A stretch of 64,000 nt of DNA from Porticoccaceae bacterium (GTDB lineage Bacteria; Pseudomonadota; Gammaproteobacteria; Pseudomonadales; Porticoccaceae): assembly GCA_028822155.1 (NCBI GenBank), contig JAPKEJ010000005.1, positions 21,596-85,595 of the forward strand. The letters are read 5' to 3'. Position numbers and translations under genes: made by a program. This document shows, in pieces, positions 52,323-61,049 of the stretch. The stretch's first letter is position 1. Every line of letters starts with the position of its first letter. The notes beneath the pieces are model-generated. The model was not told where the DNA came from. It saw only the letters and a list, made by a program, of their open reading frames with translations, and made no database searches.

Positions 52323-53711
52323 TCAAAATCGAGGGAACCCTCCAGGTGGATTACCCTCTCCTGACCCCATCATTCCGCTCATGCCGCGCATCATATTTTG
52401 CATGCCTTTACCTTTCATTTTCTTCATCATCTTGCCCATCTGCTTATGTTGCTTAAGCAGTCGATTAAGATCCTGAATACTAGTCCCAGAGCCCATGGTT
52501 ATGCGTCGCTTACGAGAACCATTGAGGATATCAGGGTTACTGCGCTCTTTAGGCGTCATTGAGTCAATAATGCATTCCATGCGCTCAAACTGATTAGACG
52601 CATTCGCCTGCTGCGCCATTTGCGCCATATTCCCCATGCCCGGCAGTTTGTCCATTAGCCCTGCCATACCGCCCATGTTTTTCATTTGTTGCAGCTGATC
52701 ACGCAAGTCTTCCAAATCAAATCGCTTACCCTTTATCACTTTCTCGGCAAGTTTTTCGGCTTTTTTCTTATCAACTTTTCGTTCGACATCTTCAATTAAC
52801 GAAAGTACATCGCCCATACCCAGAATTCGCGATGCAATACGCTCAGGGTGAAAAGGCTCTAAAGCATCTGTTTTTTCTCCGACGCCAAGAAACTTAATAG
52901 GCTTACCGGTAATATGCCTAACAGACAGCGCCGCACCACCGCGGGCATCACCATCAACTTTTGTTAGGATAATACCTGTGAGCGGCAACGCTTCATTAAA
53001 GGCCTTGGCTGTATTAACAGCATCCTGTCCAATCATGGCATCAATCACAAACAGGGTTTCCACTGGCTTAGCAACCTCGTGGATCTCTTTAATCTCTGAC
53101 ATCATCTCGCCATCGATATGCAACCGACCTGCAGTATCAACAATTAATACATCAACAAATTGAGTTTTCGCCTCAGCGATAGCAGCCTTAACGATAGCCA
53201 CCGGTTTCTGATCTGGCTGGCTTGGAAAGAACTCTGCACTCACCTCTGCGGCCAGCATTTTAAGCTGCTCGATCGCCGCAGGACGATAGACGTCGGCAGA
53301 AACCACCATGACTTTCTTCTTCTCTCTCTCTTTTAAGTAGCGAGACAACTTTGCGACCGATGTTGTTTTACCCGCGCCCTGTAAACCAGCCAGTAAGATC
53401 ACTGCTGGTGGTTGGGCGGCTAAATCAAGGGACTCATTACTCTCCCCCATCACACTTTCAAGTTCATTTTGCACAATTTTTAGAAATTGCTGCCCTGGGT
53501 TAAGGCTACTATTAACTTCTTGCCCTAGGGCTCTATCCTTTACGTGGCCCACAAAATCTTTGACCACCGGCAGCGCAACGTCTGCCTCTAAAAGAGCCAT
53601 GCGCACTTCACGCAAAGTTTCTTGTATGTTTTTTTCGCTAAGACTAGCCTTACCAGATATCTTTTTTAGACTTTGAGCGAGACGATCACTTAAATTTTCA
53701 AACATGGCCAT
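52323..53711 (-). CDS. ffh: Signal recognition particle protein Ffh
   Basis: SRP54 GTPase that targets inner-membrane proteins with 4.5S RNA. The N domain (FENLSDRLAQSLKKISG) is followed by the G domain with AGLQGAGKTTSVAKL, DTAGRLHIDGEMM, TKVDGDARGGAALS, and a methionine-rich M domain (MKNMGGMAGLMDKLPGMGNMAQMAQQ and GSRKRRITMGSGTS). 462 aa (453 in E. coli). ATG 53711 has AAGGA 9 bases upstream. An extended -10 precedes it. Confidence 0.97.
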   Translation of the reverse strand: MAMFENLSDRLAQSLKKISGKASLSEKNIQETLREVRMALLEADVALPVVKDFVGHVKDRALGQEVNSSLNPGQQFLKIVQNELESVMGESNESLDLAAQPPAVILLAGLQGAGKTTSVAKLSRYLKEREKKKVMVVSADVYRPAAIEQLKMLAAEVSAEFFPSQPDQKPVAIVKAAIAEAKTQFVDVLIVDTAGRLHIDGEMMSEIKEIHEVAKPVETLFVIDAMIGQDAVNTAKAFNEALPLTGIILTKVDGDARGGAALSVRHITGKPIKFLGVGEKTDALEPFHPERIASRILGMGDVLSLIEDVERKVDKKKAEKLAEKVIKGKRFDLEDLRDQLQQMKNMGGMAGLMDKLPGMGNMAQMAQQANASNQFERMECIIDSMTPKERSNPDILNGSRKRRITMGSGTSIQDLNRLLKQHKQMGKMMKKMKGKGMQNMMRGMSGMMGSGEGNPPGGFPRF

Positions 53712-53745
53712 GCAAATATTCCTTAACGATTCTTCTTAGGTGGAT

Positions 53746-53754
53746 ATTATAGCA
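53746..53754 (-). promoter_or_regulatory. ffh: Extended -10 promoter of ffh
   Basis: TGCTATAAT on the minus strand: a TGn extension and a perfect TATAAT, 35 bases before the ffh ATG. No clear -35 is seen. Confidence 0.5.
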
Positions 53755-53828
53755 ATAATTAACCATCGCCCTTCACCCTATGCGTCGAATATGCCACACT
53801 CTAGCAACATTTTTCGCGAATTCTAACT

Positions 53829-54623
53829 ATGCTTGCATCCGTCAGTGGCTTTACCGCAGTAGCAATTTATTTAGGAGGATTTATCTATCTCCTGAGACAA
53901 CTGCTCAAAAGTCCAAATTTTAATCCCTCGCTGTTGAACGTAATGGCCGCAGCAGCCATAGCAATGCATGGCTTCTCTGCCGCGCGTTTACTATTTGTTG
54001 CTGATGGCCTAGATTTAAGTTTATTGAAAATCGTCACATTAACTTTCTTGGTTATTAACCTAGTAGTGTTCATTAGTGGCCAAAAGAAAGCTCTTCACAC
54101 TATGTACCTGCTTTTATTTCCAATTTCTGCGATTAGCCTAGTCGCAGCCCTGTCTACGCCAAGTACCAAGGTGGCCGAGGTTATGTCGCCCTATATCCAA
54201 GGACACATATTAATATCCATACTGGCCTATAGCTTTTTAGCTATCGCAGCCCTCCAAGCCATCCTCACCGGCTATCAAAACTGGCAACTAAAGCACAAGC
54301 AGCAAAATTTTCTTATGCGAGCGTTTCCACCGCTGCAAACTATGGAAAAATTCTTATTTGATCTTATTTGGGCGGGGCAGATTTTTCTAAGCCTGTCTCT
54401 TATCAGTGGTTTCCTATACTACGAAGACCTATTTGACCAAAAGCTTATCCATAAAGTCACCTTAAGCTTGATCGCATGGAGTGTATACGCTGTTTTGTTA
54501 TGGGGTCGTCATAATCGAGGCTGGCGTGGAAATAAGGCTATCAGCTGGAGCTTGGTCGGTTTTATTGCAATTTTGATGGGCTATATCGGCAGCAAAATAG
54601 TATTAGAGTTCATATTAGTTTGA
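53829..54623 (+). CDS. ypjD: YpjD, CcsA/CcmF-family inner-membrane protein
   Basis: Eight-helix membrane protein of the cytochrome c assembly (CcsA) superfamily, commonly encoded divergent from ffh. Typical parts are ISILAYSFLAIAALQAILTGYQNWQLK, PPLQTMEKFLFDLIWAGQIFLSLSLISGFLYYED, and HKVTLSLIAWSVYAVLLWGRHNRGWRG. Histidines at helix ends could be haem ligands in the superfamily, but YpjD's role is not established. 264 aa, typical. Confidence 0.9.
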   Translation: MLASVSGFTAVAIYLGGFIYLLRQLLKSPNFNPSLLNVMAAAAIAMHGFSAARLLFVADGLDLSLLKIVTLTFLVINLVVFISGQKKALHTMYLLLFPISAISLVAALSTPSTKVAEVMSPYIQGHILISILAYSFLAIAALQAILTGYQNWQLKHKQQNFLMRAFPPLQTMEKFLFDLIWAGQIFLSLSLISGFLYYEDLFDQKLIHKVTLSLIAWSVYAVLLWGRHNRGWRGNKAISWSLVGFIAILMGYIGSKIVLEFILV

Positions 54624-54713
54624 GCTTAATGGCCAATCTAAATCAAAAGCTGGTTGCCAAAACTAAAAAAGTAATTCAACATAACCGACCCTAATGTTAA
54701 TGGATACCAATAC

Positions 54714-55991
54714 TTGGACGGTTCATACCCCCTAGCCTTGTGGGCAGCACTAATAATTCTGCTACTTATATCGGCTTTTTTCTCCGGATCAGAAACCGGG
54801 ATGATGTCTCTAAATCGCTATAGGCTTAGACACCAAAGGAAAAAAAGCGCAGGTGCCCGTAGAGCGGCAAAATTGCTGGCAAAACCAGATAAACTGATTG
54901 GCCTAATATTAATAGGCAATAACTCAGTAAATATTCTCGCTGCGATCATCGCTAACATGCTAGCTATCCATTACGTTGGCAAAGCGGCAGCTCCATGGGT
55001 GGCAACGGCATCCTTGACTATCTTAGTGCTGGTTTTCTCAGAGGTCACCCCAAAAACTATTGCTGCGCAGAACCCAGAATGGTTTGCCTTTAAAGCGAGT
55101 CACATCCTTAAGCCTCTTCTACAGTTGTTCTCCCCACTTGTCTGGATGGTGAATACTCTAACTAATGGAATGGTGTCGCTACTGGGCTTCGATCCAAACA
55201 AGGATCGGGATGATGGACTAGACTCAGAGGAACTCAAGTCATTAGTCGACATCTCAGGCCATAAGCTGTCAGCCAGCCACCAAGAGATGCTAAGGGGAAT
55301 CCTAGACCTCGAAAATGTTACTGTCGAAGACATAATGATACCTCGTAACGAAGTAAAGGGCTTAGATCTAGAAGAAAGTATCGATGATCTAATGACTTCA
55401 ATCCTTGATTCAGAATACACACGGCAACCCATCTATGAAGGTGATATCAATAATATAATCGGTATCTTCCATGGCCGAAAAGCTAATCACCTTTTGCGAT
55501 CAAAAAATGTAACCCATAGCACTATTAAACGTTTTGCTGAGGAAGCCTACTTTATTCCCGAAAGCACGACACTGACCAAGCAGCTACTTAATTTCAGGCA
55601 AACTAAGAATCGATTTGCTGTAGTCGTAGACGAATATGGCGAAGTGCAGGGTCTGGTAACCCTCGAAGATATTCTCGAGGAAATCGTCGGAGACTTCACT
55701 ACTAATACCGCCGATGAGGTGGAGGAAGTCGTCGCTAAAAACGATGGGAGTTATGAAATTAATGGTGCCGCCACCGTTCGAGAGATAAACAAAGCCACTG
55801 GCTGGACTCTACCCACTGATGGGCCAAAAACGTTAAATGGTTTAGCCTTGGAACAATTAGAAAGTATTCCTGATGGCAATGTCAGTTTTTTGGTCGAGGG
55901 TTATCGGTTTGAAACCGAACAAATTAATGGCACGATGATCAAAAAGATCAGGGTAACTCGCATGCGTCAGAAAAAAATACCTGAGGACTAA
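54714..55991 (+). CDS. CNNM/CBS-domain protein (YfjD, HlyC/CorC family)
   Basis: Membrane protein of a family linked to Mg2+/Co2+ efflux. The N-terminal CNNM domain has LLLISAFFSGSETGMMSLNRYRLRHQ, LIGLILIGNNSVNILAAIIANMLA, and SEVTPKTIAAQNPEW. Then come a CBS pair (VTVEDIMIPRNEV; FAVVVDEYGEVQGLVTLEDILEEIVGDF) and a CorC_HlyC C-terminal domain (DGSYEINGAATVREINKATGW). 425 aa (428 in E. coli YfjD). The start is a TTG (54714) with a weak GGATA upstream; nearby ATGs are out of frame. Confidence 0.92.
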   Translation: MDGSYPLALWAALIILLLISAFFSGSETGMMSLNRYRLRHQRKKSAGARRAAKLLAKPDKLIGLILIGNNSVNILAAIIANMLAIHYVGKAAAPWVATASLTILVLVFSEVTPKTIAAQNPEWFAFKASHILKPLLQLFSPLVWMVNTLTNGMVSLLGFDPNKDRDDGLDSEELKSLVDISGHKLSASHQEMLRGILDLENVTVEDIMIPRNEVKGLDLEESIDDLMTSILDSEYTRQPIYEGDINNIIGIFHGRKANHLLRSKNVTHSTIKRFAEEAYFIPESTTLTKQLLNFRQTKNRFAVVVDEYGEVQGLVTLEDILEEIVGDFTTNTADEVEEVVAKNDGSYEINGAATVREINKATGWTLPTDGPKTLNGLALEQLESIPDGNVSFLVEGYRFETEQINGTMIKKIRVTRMRQKKIPED

Positions 55992-55996
55992 ACCGG

Positions 55997-56170
55997 TTAT
56001 TTTTTACCGCTGCGTTCATTGCACAACAACAAGACATACCTTTTTTGTTCTGCGCCCAGATAGCTCCACCCGCGAATCTCTTCAATTGTTCTGAAGCAAC
56101 CTGTACAAACATCATCATCGTTAAGCGCGCAGATAGACACGCATGGAGAAACGATAGGTGGCTCTAACAT
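55997..56170 (-). CDS. DUF1289 family small Cys-rich protein
   Basis: 57-aa ORF not in the track: MLEPPIVSPCVSICALNDDD then VCTGCFRTIEEIRGWSYLGAEQ. The pattern SPCVxIC...CxGCxRTxxEIxxW is diagnostic of DUF1289, whose four cysteines suggest a metal site. Its ATG overlaps the stop of the upstream carbonic-anhydrase-like gene (TGATG), which implies translational coupling. Confidence 0.85.
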   Translation of the reverse strand: MLEPPIVSPCVSICALNDDDVCTGCFRTIEEIRGWSYLGAEQKRYVLLLCNERSGKK

Positions 56171-56694
56171 CAACGCTCAACCTTTATTAAATCAGTGCCC
56201 ATCTTCTCAGCTTTTTGCACATATATTTGAGCTCCAGCAAGCATATGTATCCGCATATTCTCTTCGGTTTGGCGGATAATCTTACCCGGCGAACCAACCA
56301 CCATAGAGCCGTCGGGAATAACAGCACCCGCCTTAACTAGGGCATTTGCCGCTATCAAACAGTCACTACCCACCACTGCTCCGTCAAGAATAACAGCCTG
56401 AATGCCAATGAGGGTCCGGTCTCCTATTTCTTTGCAGTGCACCATTGCCTGATGCCCGACGGTGACATCTTCCCCAATTTTCAACGGTTGACCGGGGTCA
56501 GCATGCAACACTGCACCATCCTGAATATTGCTGCGTTTACCTACTTCGATATAATCGCAATCGCCCCTAATCACAGCGTTAAACCATACACTGGACTGTT
56601 CTTTTAAAATAACTTTGCCCATCACATCGGCGCTTTCCGCTACAAATGCTGACTCATGAATGTCTGGAGTGTCCTCACCAATGCGATAAATCAT
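56170..56694 (-). CDS. Gamma-carbonic-anhydrase-like hexapeptide protein
   Basis: Left-handed beta-helix protein of the YrdA/PaaY/CaiE family. Hexapeptide repeats run through IGEDVTVGHQAMVHC, IGDRTLIGIQAVIL, IAANALVKAGAVI. The three zinc-ligand histidines appear in VLHADPG and VGHQAMVHC. 174 aa, typical (YrdA 184). It overlaps the NudL-like gene by 4 bases. Catalytic activity is not assured in this family. Confidence 0.9.
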   Translation of the reverse strand: MIYRIGEDTPDIHESAFVAESADVMGKVILKEQSSVWFNAVIRGDCDYIEVGKRSNIQDGAVLHADPGQPLKIGEDVTVGHQAMVHCKEIGDRTLIGIQAVILDGAVVGSDCLIAANALVKAGAVIPDGSMVVGSPGKIIRQTEENMRIHMLAGAQIYVQKAEKMGTDLIKVER

Positions 56695-57335
56695 TGTTTT
56701 TCTCTCTTTCGTAATTCATCCACTTTTTCAAAGGTCGGATAATCTAAATCAATAGACGCGCCTAAGGTGTCGTTAAGCATATCTGTAATCACTTTTAAGG
56801 TGAAGCCCCAAATTTTGTAGCTCTCATACTGAATAAAGGGAAAGCGTATTACTGCTCCGCCGTCAGAGTTATCTATTTTCATATCAAAATACTGATACTG
56901 GGTAATATCCATAAATAGCCTTAAAGGCACATCAAAAATAGCCGCAATTTCACCGGGTTCCGGGGTCAGAGTCAACTTACCCTTCGCAATCACTACATAA
57001 GGAGTTACATGGACATCGCGGCGTTTTGGTGATGCCGTGGGTAAGGTCGCCACGGGCTCGACTGAGTTGCAATCCAGCCCGACTTCTTCATAAGCCTCAC
57101 GCAACGCGGTCTGTAACAGATCACTATCTGTTTTATCCCACATGCCCCCAGGGAATGCCACCTCCCCACTATGACTATTTAGGTGCAATGCTCTTTGGGT
57201 TAGGACTACTTGAGGATTATTAATATCACCATGCAAAATAACCAAAACAGCAGCCGTTGTTTTAGCTTTATTGGGTCTAGGTTCCAACCTTTTTAATGGA
57301 AATTTGACTAACTTGTTTGCAATAGAGGTAAGCAT
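56691..57335 (-). CDS. Nudix CoA pyrophosphatase, NudL-like
   Basis: Has the CoAse signature VLTQRALHLNSHSGEVAFPGGMWDKTDSDLLQTALREAYEEVGLD, combining the UPF0035 motif with the Nudix box REAYEEVG. It probably hydrolyses CoA or related compounds. ATG 57335 (214 aa) is used rather than TTG 57356, which runs into the divergent Nudix gene's leader. First gene of a three-gene leftward operon (NudL-like, gamma-CA-like, DUF1289). Confidence 0.88.
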   Translation of the reverse strand: MLTSIANKLVKFPLKRLEPRPNKAKTTAAVLVILHGDINNPQVVLTQRALHLNSHSGEVAFPGGMWDKTDSDLLQTALREAYEEVGLDCNSVEPVATLPTASPKRRDVHVTPYVVIAKGKLTLTPEPGEIAAIFDVPLRLFMDITQYQYFDMKIDNSDGGAVIRFPFIQYESYKIWGFTLKVITDMLNDTLGASIDLDYPTFEKVDELRKREKQ

Positions 57336-57376
57336 TTGTGCATTATACGCAGTCAAACTATATTACTGAGTGTTTC

Positions 57377-57934
57377 ATGAATTTTTGTTCTAATTGCAGT
57401 AAGGCAGTCATCCAGAAAATACCCGAAGGAGACAATCGTCTGCGCCATGTATGTGAGTCTTGTGAGACTATTCATTACCAGAACCCTCGTGTTATAACTG
57501 GTATTTTACCCATCTACAAAGATCAAATCCTGCTTTGTAAGCGTTCTATTGAGCCTAGGGTGGGCTATTGGACACTTCCCGCTGGGTATCTAGAGAATGG
57601 TGAGTCCACACTTGAAGGGGCCATGCGAGAGTGCTTCGAGGAATCCTTAGCTAACGTCGTTAACCCTAATCTTTACGCTATTTATGATATCCCACAGATC
57701 CATCAAGTTTATGTTTTTTATCGCGCGGAGCTCGAGAAGCCGATATTTGGGCCCACCTCTGAGTCCTCCGAGGTGGCATTATTTGATGCGGCTGACATTC
57801 CTTGGAATGAACTTGCATTCCCAATGGTCGAAGCCACTCTAGACCATTATTTAGAGGATCGTGAAACAGGCGAGTTCACTGTTATACGCGAGGATATCAG
57901 ACGCCCTTGGAAGAGCCGTCACAATCCTTCTTAG
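57377..57934 (+). CDS. Zinc-ribbon Nudix hydrolase (ADP-ribose pyrophosphatase-like)
   Basis: 185 aa from ATG 57377. An N-terminal zinc ribbon (CSNCSKAV ... HVCESCETIHYQNPRVI) is followed by a Nudix fold with GYLENGESTLEGAMRECFEESLA. The catalytic REXXEE is intact but the conserved Gly after EE is Leu. The track start (57338) overlaps the divergent NudL-like leader; ATG 57377 begins directly before the ribbon. The 3' end overlaps the convergent hydroxylase gene by 38 bases. Confidence 0.88.
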   Translation: MNFCSNCSKAVIQKIPEGDNRLRHVCESCETIHYQNPRVITGILPIYKDQILLCKRSIEPRVGYWTLPAGYLENGESTLEGAMRECFEESLANVVNPNLYAIYDIPQIHQVYVFYRAELEKPIFGPTSESSEVALFDAADIPWNELAFPMVEATLDHYLEDRETGEFTVIREDIRRPWKSRHNPS

Positions 57935-58859
57935 CTAATATAGTATCAGTCAATGATTGAAAAAAAGTATGCCTCTCCATCGGCATTTTCTTTTCACCAC
58001 GCCTTTGCTCATTAGGACCCAGCCCGAACTCTAGCAGTTTCTTTTTCCGAGCATACAATCGTGTGCCAAGCATGCCGTCCCAAATAGACAATACACTGCC
58101 CAAATTCGAATTGCTGTTTCCAACACTATGATGAAGTTGATGCTGAGCCGGACTAATAAAAATCTTTTCGAACCGACCAAATGAAATCCAAATATGTGAA
58201 TGCCGTAGATTCGCAGCCGCAAAATTAAACAAAAAGCCAAACATATCAACACCCAGAATTTGCAGACCAGTAAGCCTTTGCGAGAATAGCCAGACAAAAA
58301 CGCCACTGACTAACCCAAATACGATTAGACTGCGGGCAAAGTAAAGAATATGCTCAATAGGATGCACTCTAAATAAGGTCAACGGAGTTAAAATAGTCGC
58401 ACTGTGGTGAGTCCTATGAAAAAACCACAGTGAGTCGAACCTATGCATACAAAAATGCAGACAGAAACGGCTCAAATCTTCGATAATAAAGAATACCGTA
58501 CTGAACAGTAAGCCAATCCAAAACCAGCCAAGCTCAAACTGAGGGGCATCTCCGAAGGTATCTTGAAAGAATGCGCCCACTAAGATAGTAGCTGCCAAAT
58601 GACTACCAAATAGCGGCATCAGTAAGGATATTTTTACGATGCTATTGATGAGCATTAAATAGACATCAAATATACTTGATCGTGCAAACCAATAACGTCG
58701 ATCAAATAATTTTTTAACCTGCCCTGCAGGATCAAATCGTCCCTCTTGGATAGAGACCGCCAGAGAGGCCACAACCAGCGCACTGAGTAGATATAGCCAA
58801 TAGACGCGCTTACCCGCATCCATAAAAAAATCAGCAGGGGCTGTTAACACCTCAAGCAC
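57897..58859 (-). CDS. Sterol desaturase/fatty acid hydroxylase superfamily membrane protein
   Basis: 320-aa membrane protein with about five helices and a di-iron histidine cluster: HFCMHRFDSLWFFHRTHHS (HxxxH, HxxHH), FRVHPIEH, and QHQLHHS. Such enzymes hydroxylate or desaturate lipid-like substrates; the substrate is unknown. The GTG start has GGGG about 7 bases upstream and lies 15 bases after the receptor stop, so it is the last gene of the receptor operon. The Cys- and Lys-rich C-terminus overlaps the convergent Nudix gene. Confidence 0.88.
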   Translation of the reverse strand: MLEVLTAPADFFMDAGKRVYWLYLLSALVVASLAVSIQEGRFDPAGQVKKLFDRRYWFARSSIFDVYLMLINSIVKISLLMPLFGSHLAATILVGAFFQDTFGDAPQFELGWFWIGLLFSTVFFIIEDLSRFCLHFCMHRFDSLWFFHRTHHSATILTPLTLFRVHPIEHILYFARSLIVFGLVSGVFVWLFSQRLTGLQILGVDMFGFLFNFAAANLRHSHIWISFGRFEKIFISPAQHQLHHSVGNSNSNLGSVLSIWDGMLGTRLYARKKKLLEFGLGPNEQRRGEKKMPMERHTFFQSLTDTILAKKDCDGSSKGV

Positions 58860-58874
58860 AGTAGTACCCCATAG

Positions 58875-61049
58875 TTACCAAAGCCTATAGGTAAGTTGCC
58901 CAAGGACCATTCGCGGCAGATTCGGTCGAGCTGCATAAGGTCGATGAGACACGATAGCAGACTCATTAGTAAGGTTGCGAACCATTAGCTTAAGGTTAAG
59001 TTTATCACTGACGAACCAAGTTCCAGAGACATCTAGCACCGCAAGACTCTCTGTCTGCTCGCCAGGAATTAGGTCACCAGTGCCGGGTGTCTCTCGCATC
59101 TCATGTTGATATTTAAGCGCTATATTGACTGACCATCGATCACTCTCTAAACCCACTTGCCAGCGGCCGACATGCTCAGGGATGTAAGGAAGCTGATCCC
59201 CTCTCCTTACTAATCCCCACTGTGAGAAGCTTGAAAAGAATTCATCCTGCCAAGCTGATTCGGTGTAGGTATAGTTAAATTGGGTGGTTAAATTTAATGA
59301 TTCTTTGAGAGGAATTTGGATTTGAGAATTTATCTCTACTCCAGCAATTTCCACAGCGCCCCCATTAAACTCTTGGCCAACCTCGCAATCCGAATCAGAG
59401 GCACGACAGCGACCAAGAAAATTACTATAGTCACTAAAGAATCCTATCACCTCAGCTGAAATATCATCAGTTGCATATCTCAGCCCATACTCTAAGTTGA
59501 CGGTCTCTTCTGGTTCTGCACCGTTTGACCCAGGACCCGCAGGAGAATACCCCGCATGTAGACCTGCCAGGAGACCTAGAGAATCGCTCAATTGCCAATG
59601 AATACCAATGCCTGGCGTAGTCACTTTCTGGCTATTGGTATTTTGTACATCAGACAAATAATTATCTACGCTTCCGTCAATATCCTCATGCCGCAAACCT
59701 AGCGTTAGAGTCCAGTCAGACCATATTATTTGGTCGGATATGTATAATGCTAGAGCCTCTGTTCTTGCATAATTATTAGTCTTTAAACCCCTGTCGATAT
59801 CGTCCGAAATCAAAACGCCAGAGCTCATTAAGAAACTCCGCCTATAGTGATTGCGACGAACATCATCTTCATGTAATCGAAAACCCAATTTGATTTGGTT
59901 ATCTAGACCCAGCCAATTAGCGCTCTTGAGCAGTTCAAACTGGATTCCTTGGGAACTATAAGCGCGATCATTTTCTGTAACATCAATAGACAAATCTTTG
60001 TTTTCTGAAACACTCGAATCAAGAGCACCTGTCAAAACATAATATTCACTCAAATATTGATTTGGTGCTCTTAGGACATCCTGAGGCTTCGGGCCATCAA
60101 TGAAGCCGTCAAACTTATTCCAAGAACGATCAAACTCATTAAAATAAACTTTAGTATTAAGCGCAGCACTGCTACTTAAGGTAACAGTATGGTTAAGATG
60201 GAATTGTCTATGCTCAGACTGAAATCGATCTAATTGAGAGGCGCTGTACCGTCGTTCTGGTGTATTTTCAAAGTCTAAATCAGTCAATCCCAAATAAGTT
60301 TCATCAGAATCTTCATCCGCAAAACCTAGCTTTAGAGTCAACACTTGGGGTAGCGAAGTATCAAATTCCCAGCGAACTTTAACGTTGAAATCATTGCGGA
60401 CAAAGCCGCTATCGCCACCACCGTCAATCTTTTTGAACCCGTCACTGGAATACCGCAAAGCATCAATCAAGACTCCAGCATCACCTATCATAATACCTAG
60501 GCTAGCATTTAATTTTAGGTATAGATCAGTACCAGTGGCAAAGTCTAGTTCTGCATGGCTATTCATTTCAACGGGCCGCGTAACAAGATTGACAGCACCG
60601 CCAACTGTATGGGGCCCATACTGGATTGCCGCCGGTCCTTTTAGGACCTCTAACGCACTTATTCTTGATGCATTAGTAATATAATAAGCGGCTGGGGCCG
60701 AATATGGTGCGGGCGCAATGAGAACACCATCTTCCATCAATGTAATCTTTTGACTTCGATCCGAGGTAGCACCTCGAATACCGATATTAGGCCTTAATCC
60801 ATAGCCATCTTCCTCGCGAACATATACGCCAGGTATGCTACTGACGATTTGATTCAAGTCACTATAGGCATGCTGCTGCAATTCTTCTTTGCTAATCTGT
60901 ACCCCAGAGCCTGGGAGCTTTAACTTCGAAGCCTTACTACCAATAATCAAAACTTCTTTAATCATCGGACTATCAAAGTCATCAGCCACTGCCATACTTA
61001 CTTGGCAGAGTACTATAAAGGTGATCAATGCTCTTAAGGATTTAGTCAT
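58875..61049 (-). CDS. TonB-dependent outer-membrane receptor (FecA-like)
   Basis: 724 aa: signal peptide (LITFIVLCQVSMAVADD), a TonB-box-like IKEVLIIGSK, plug domain with LNQIVSSIPGVYVREEDGYGLRPNIGIRGATSDRSQKITLMEDGVLIAPAPYSAPAAYY and LEVLKGPAAIQYGPHTVGGAVNLVT, then a beta-barrel ending in the aromatic residue (TYRLW). There is no N-terminal signalling domain, so it is not a FecR-type regulatory receptor. It overlaps the imelysin-like gene by 8 bases. Partner genes suggest iron-complex uptake, but the ligand is unknown. Confidence 0.93.
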   Translation of the reverse strand: MTKSLRALITFIVLCQVSMAVADDFDSPMIKEVLIIGSKASKLKLPGSGVQISKEELQQHAYSDLNQIVSSIPGVYVREEDGYGLRPNIGIRGATSDRSQKITLMEDGVLIAPAPYSAPAAYYITNASRISALEVLKGPAAIQYGPHTVGGAVNLVTRPVEMNSHAELDFATGTDLYLKLNASLGIMIGDAGVLIDALRYSSDGFKKIDGGGDSGFVRNDFNVKVRWEFDTSLPQVLTLKLGFADEDSDETYLGLTDLDFENTPERRYSASQLDRFQSEHRQFHLNHTVTLSSSAALNTKVYFNEFDRSWNKFDGFIDGPKPQDVLRAPNQYLSEYYVLTGALDSSVSENKDLSIDVTENDRAYSSQGIQFELLKSANWLGLDNQIKLGFRLHEDDVRRNHYRRSFLMSSGVLISDDIDRGLKTNNYARTEALALYISDQIIWSDWTLTLGLRHEDIDGSVDNYLSDVQNTNSQKVTTPGIGIHWQLSDSLGLLAGLHAGYSPAGPGSNGAEPEETVNLEYGLRYATDDISAEVIGFFSDYSNFLGRCRASDSDCEVGQEFNGGAVEIAGVEINSQIQIPLKESLNLTTQFNYTYTESAWQDEFFSSFSQWGLVRRGDQLPYIPEHVGRWQVGLESDRWSVNIALKYQHEMRETPGTGDLIPGEQTESLAVLDVSGTWFVSDKLNLKLMVRNLTNESAIVSHRPYAARPNLPRMVLGQLTYRLW

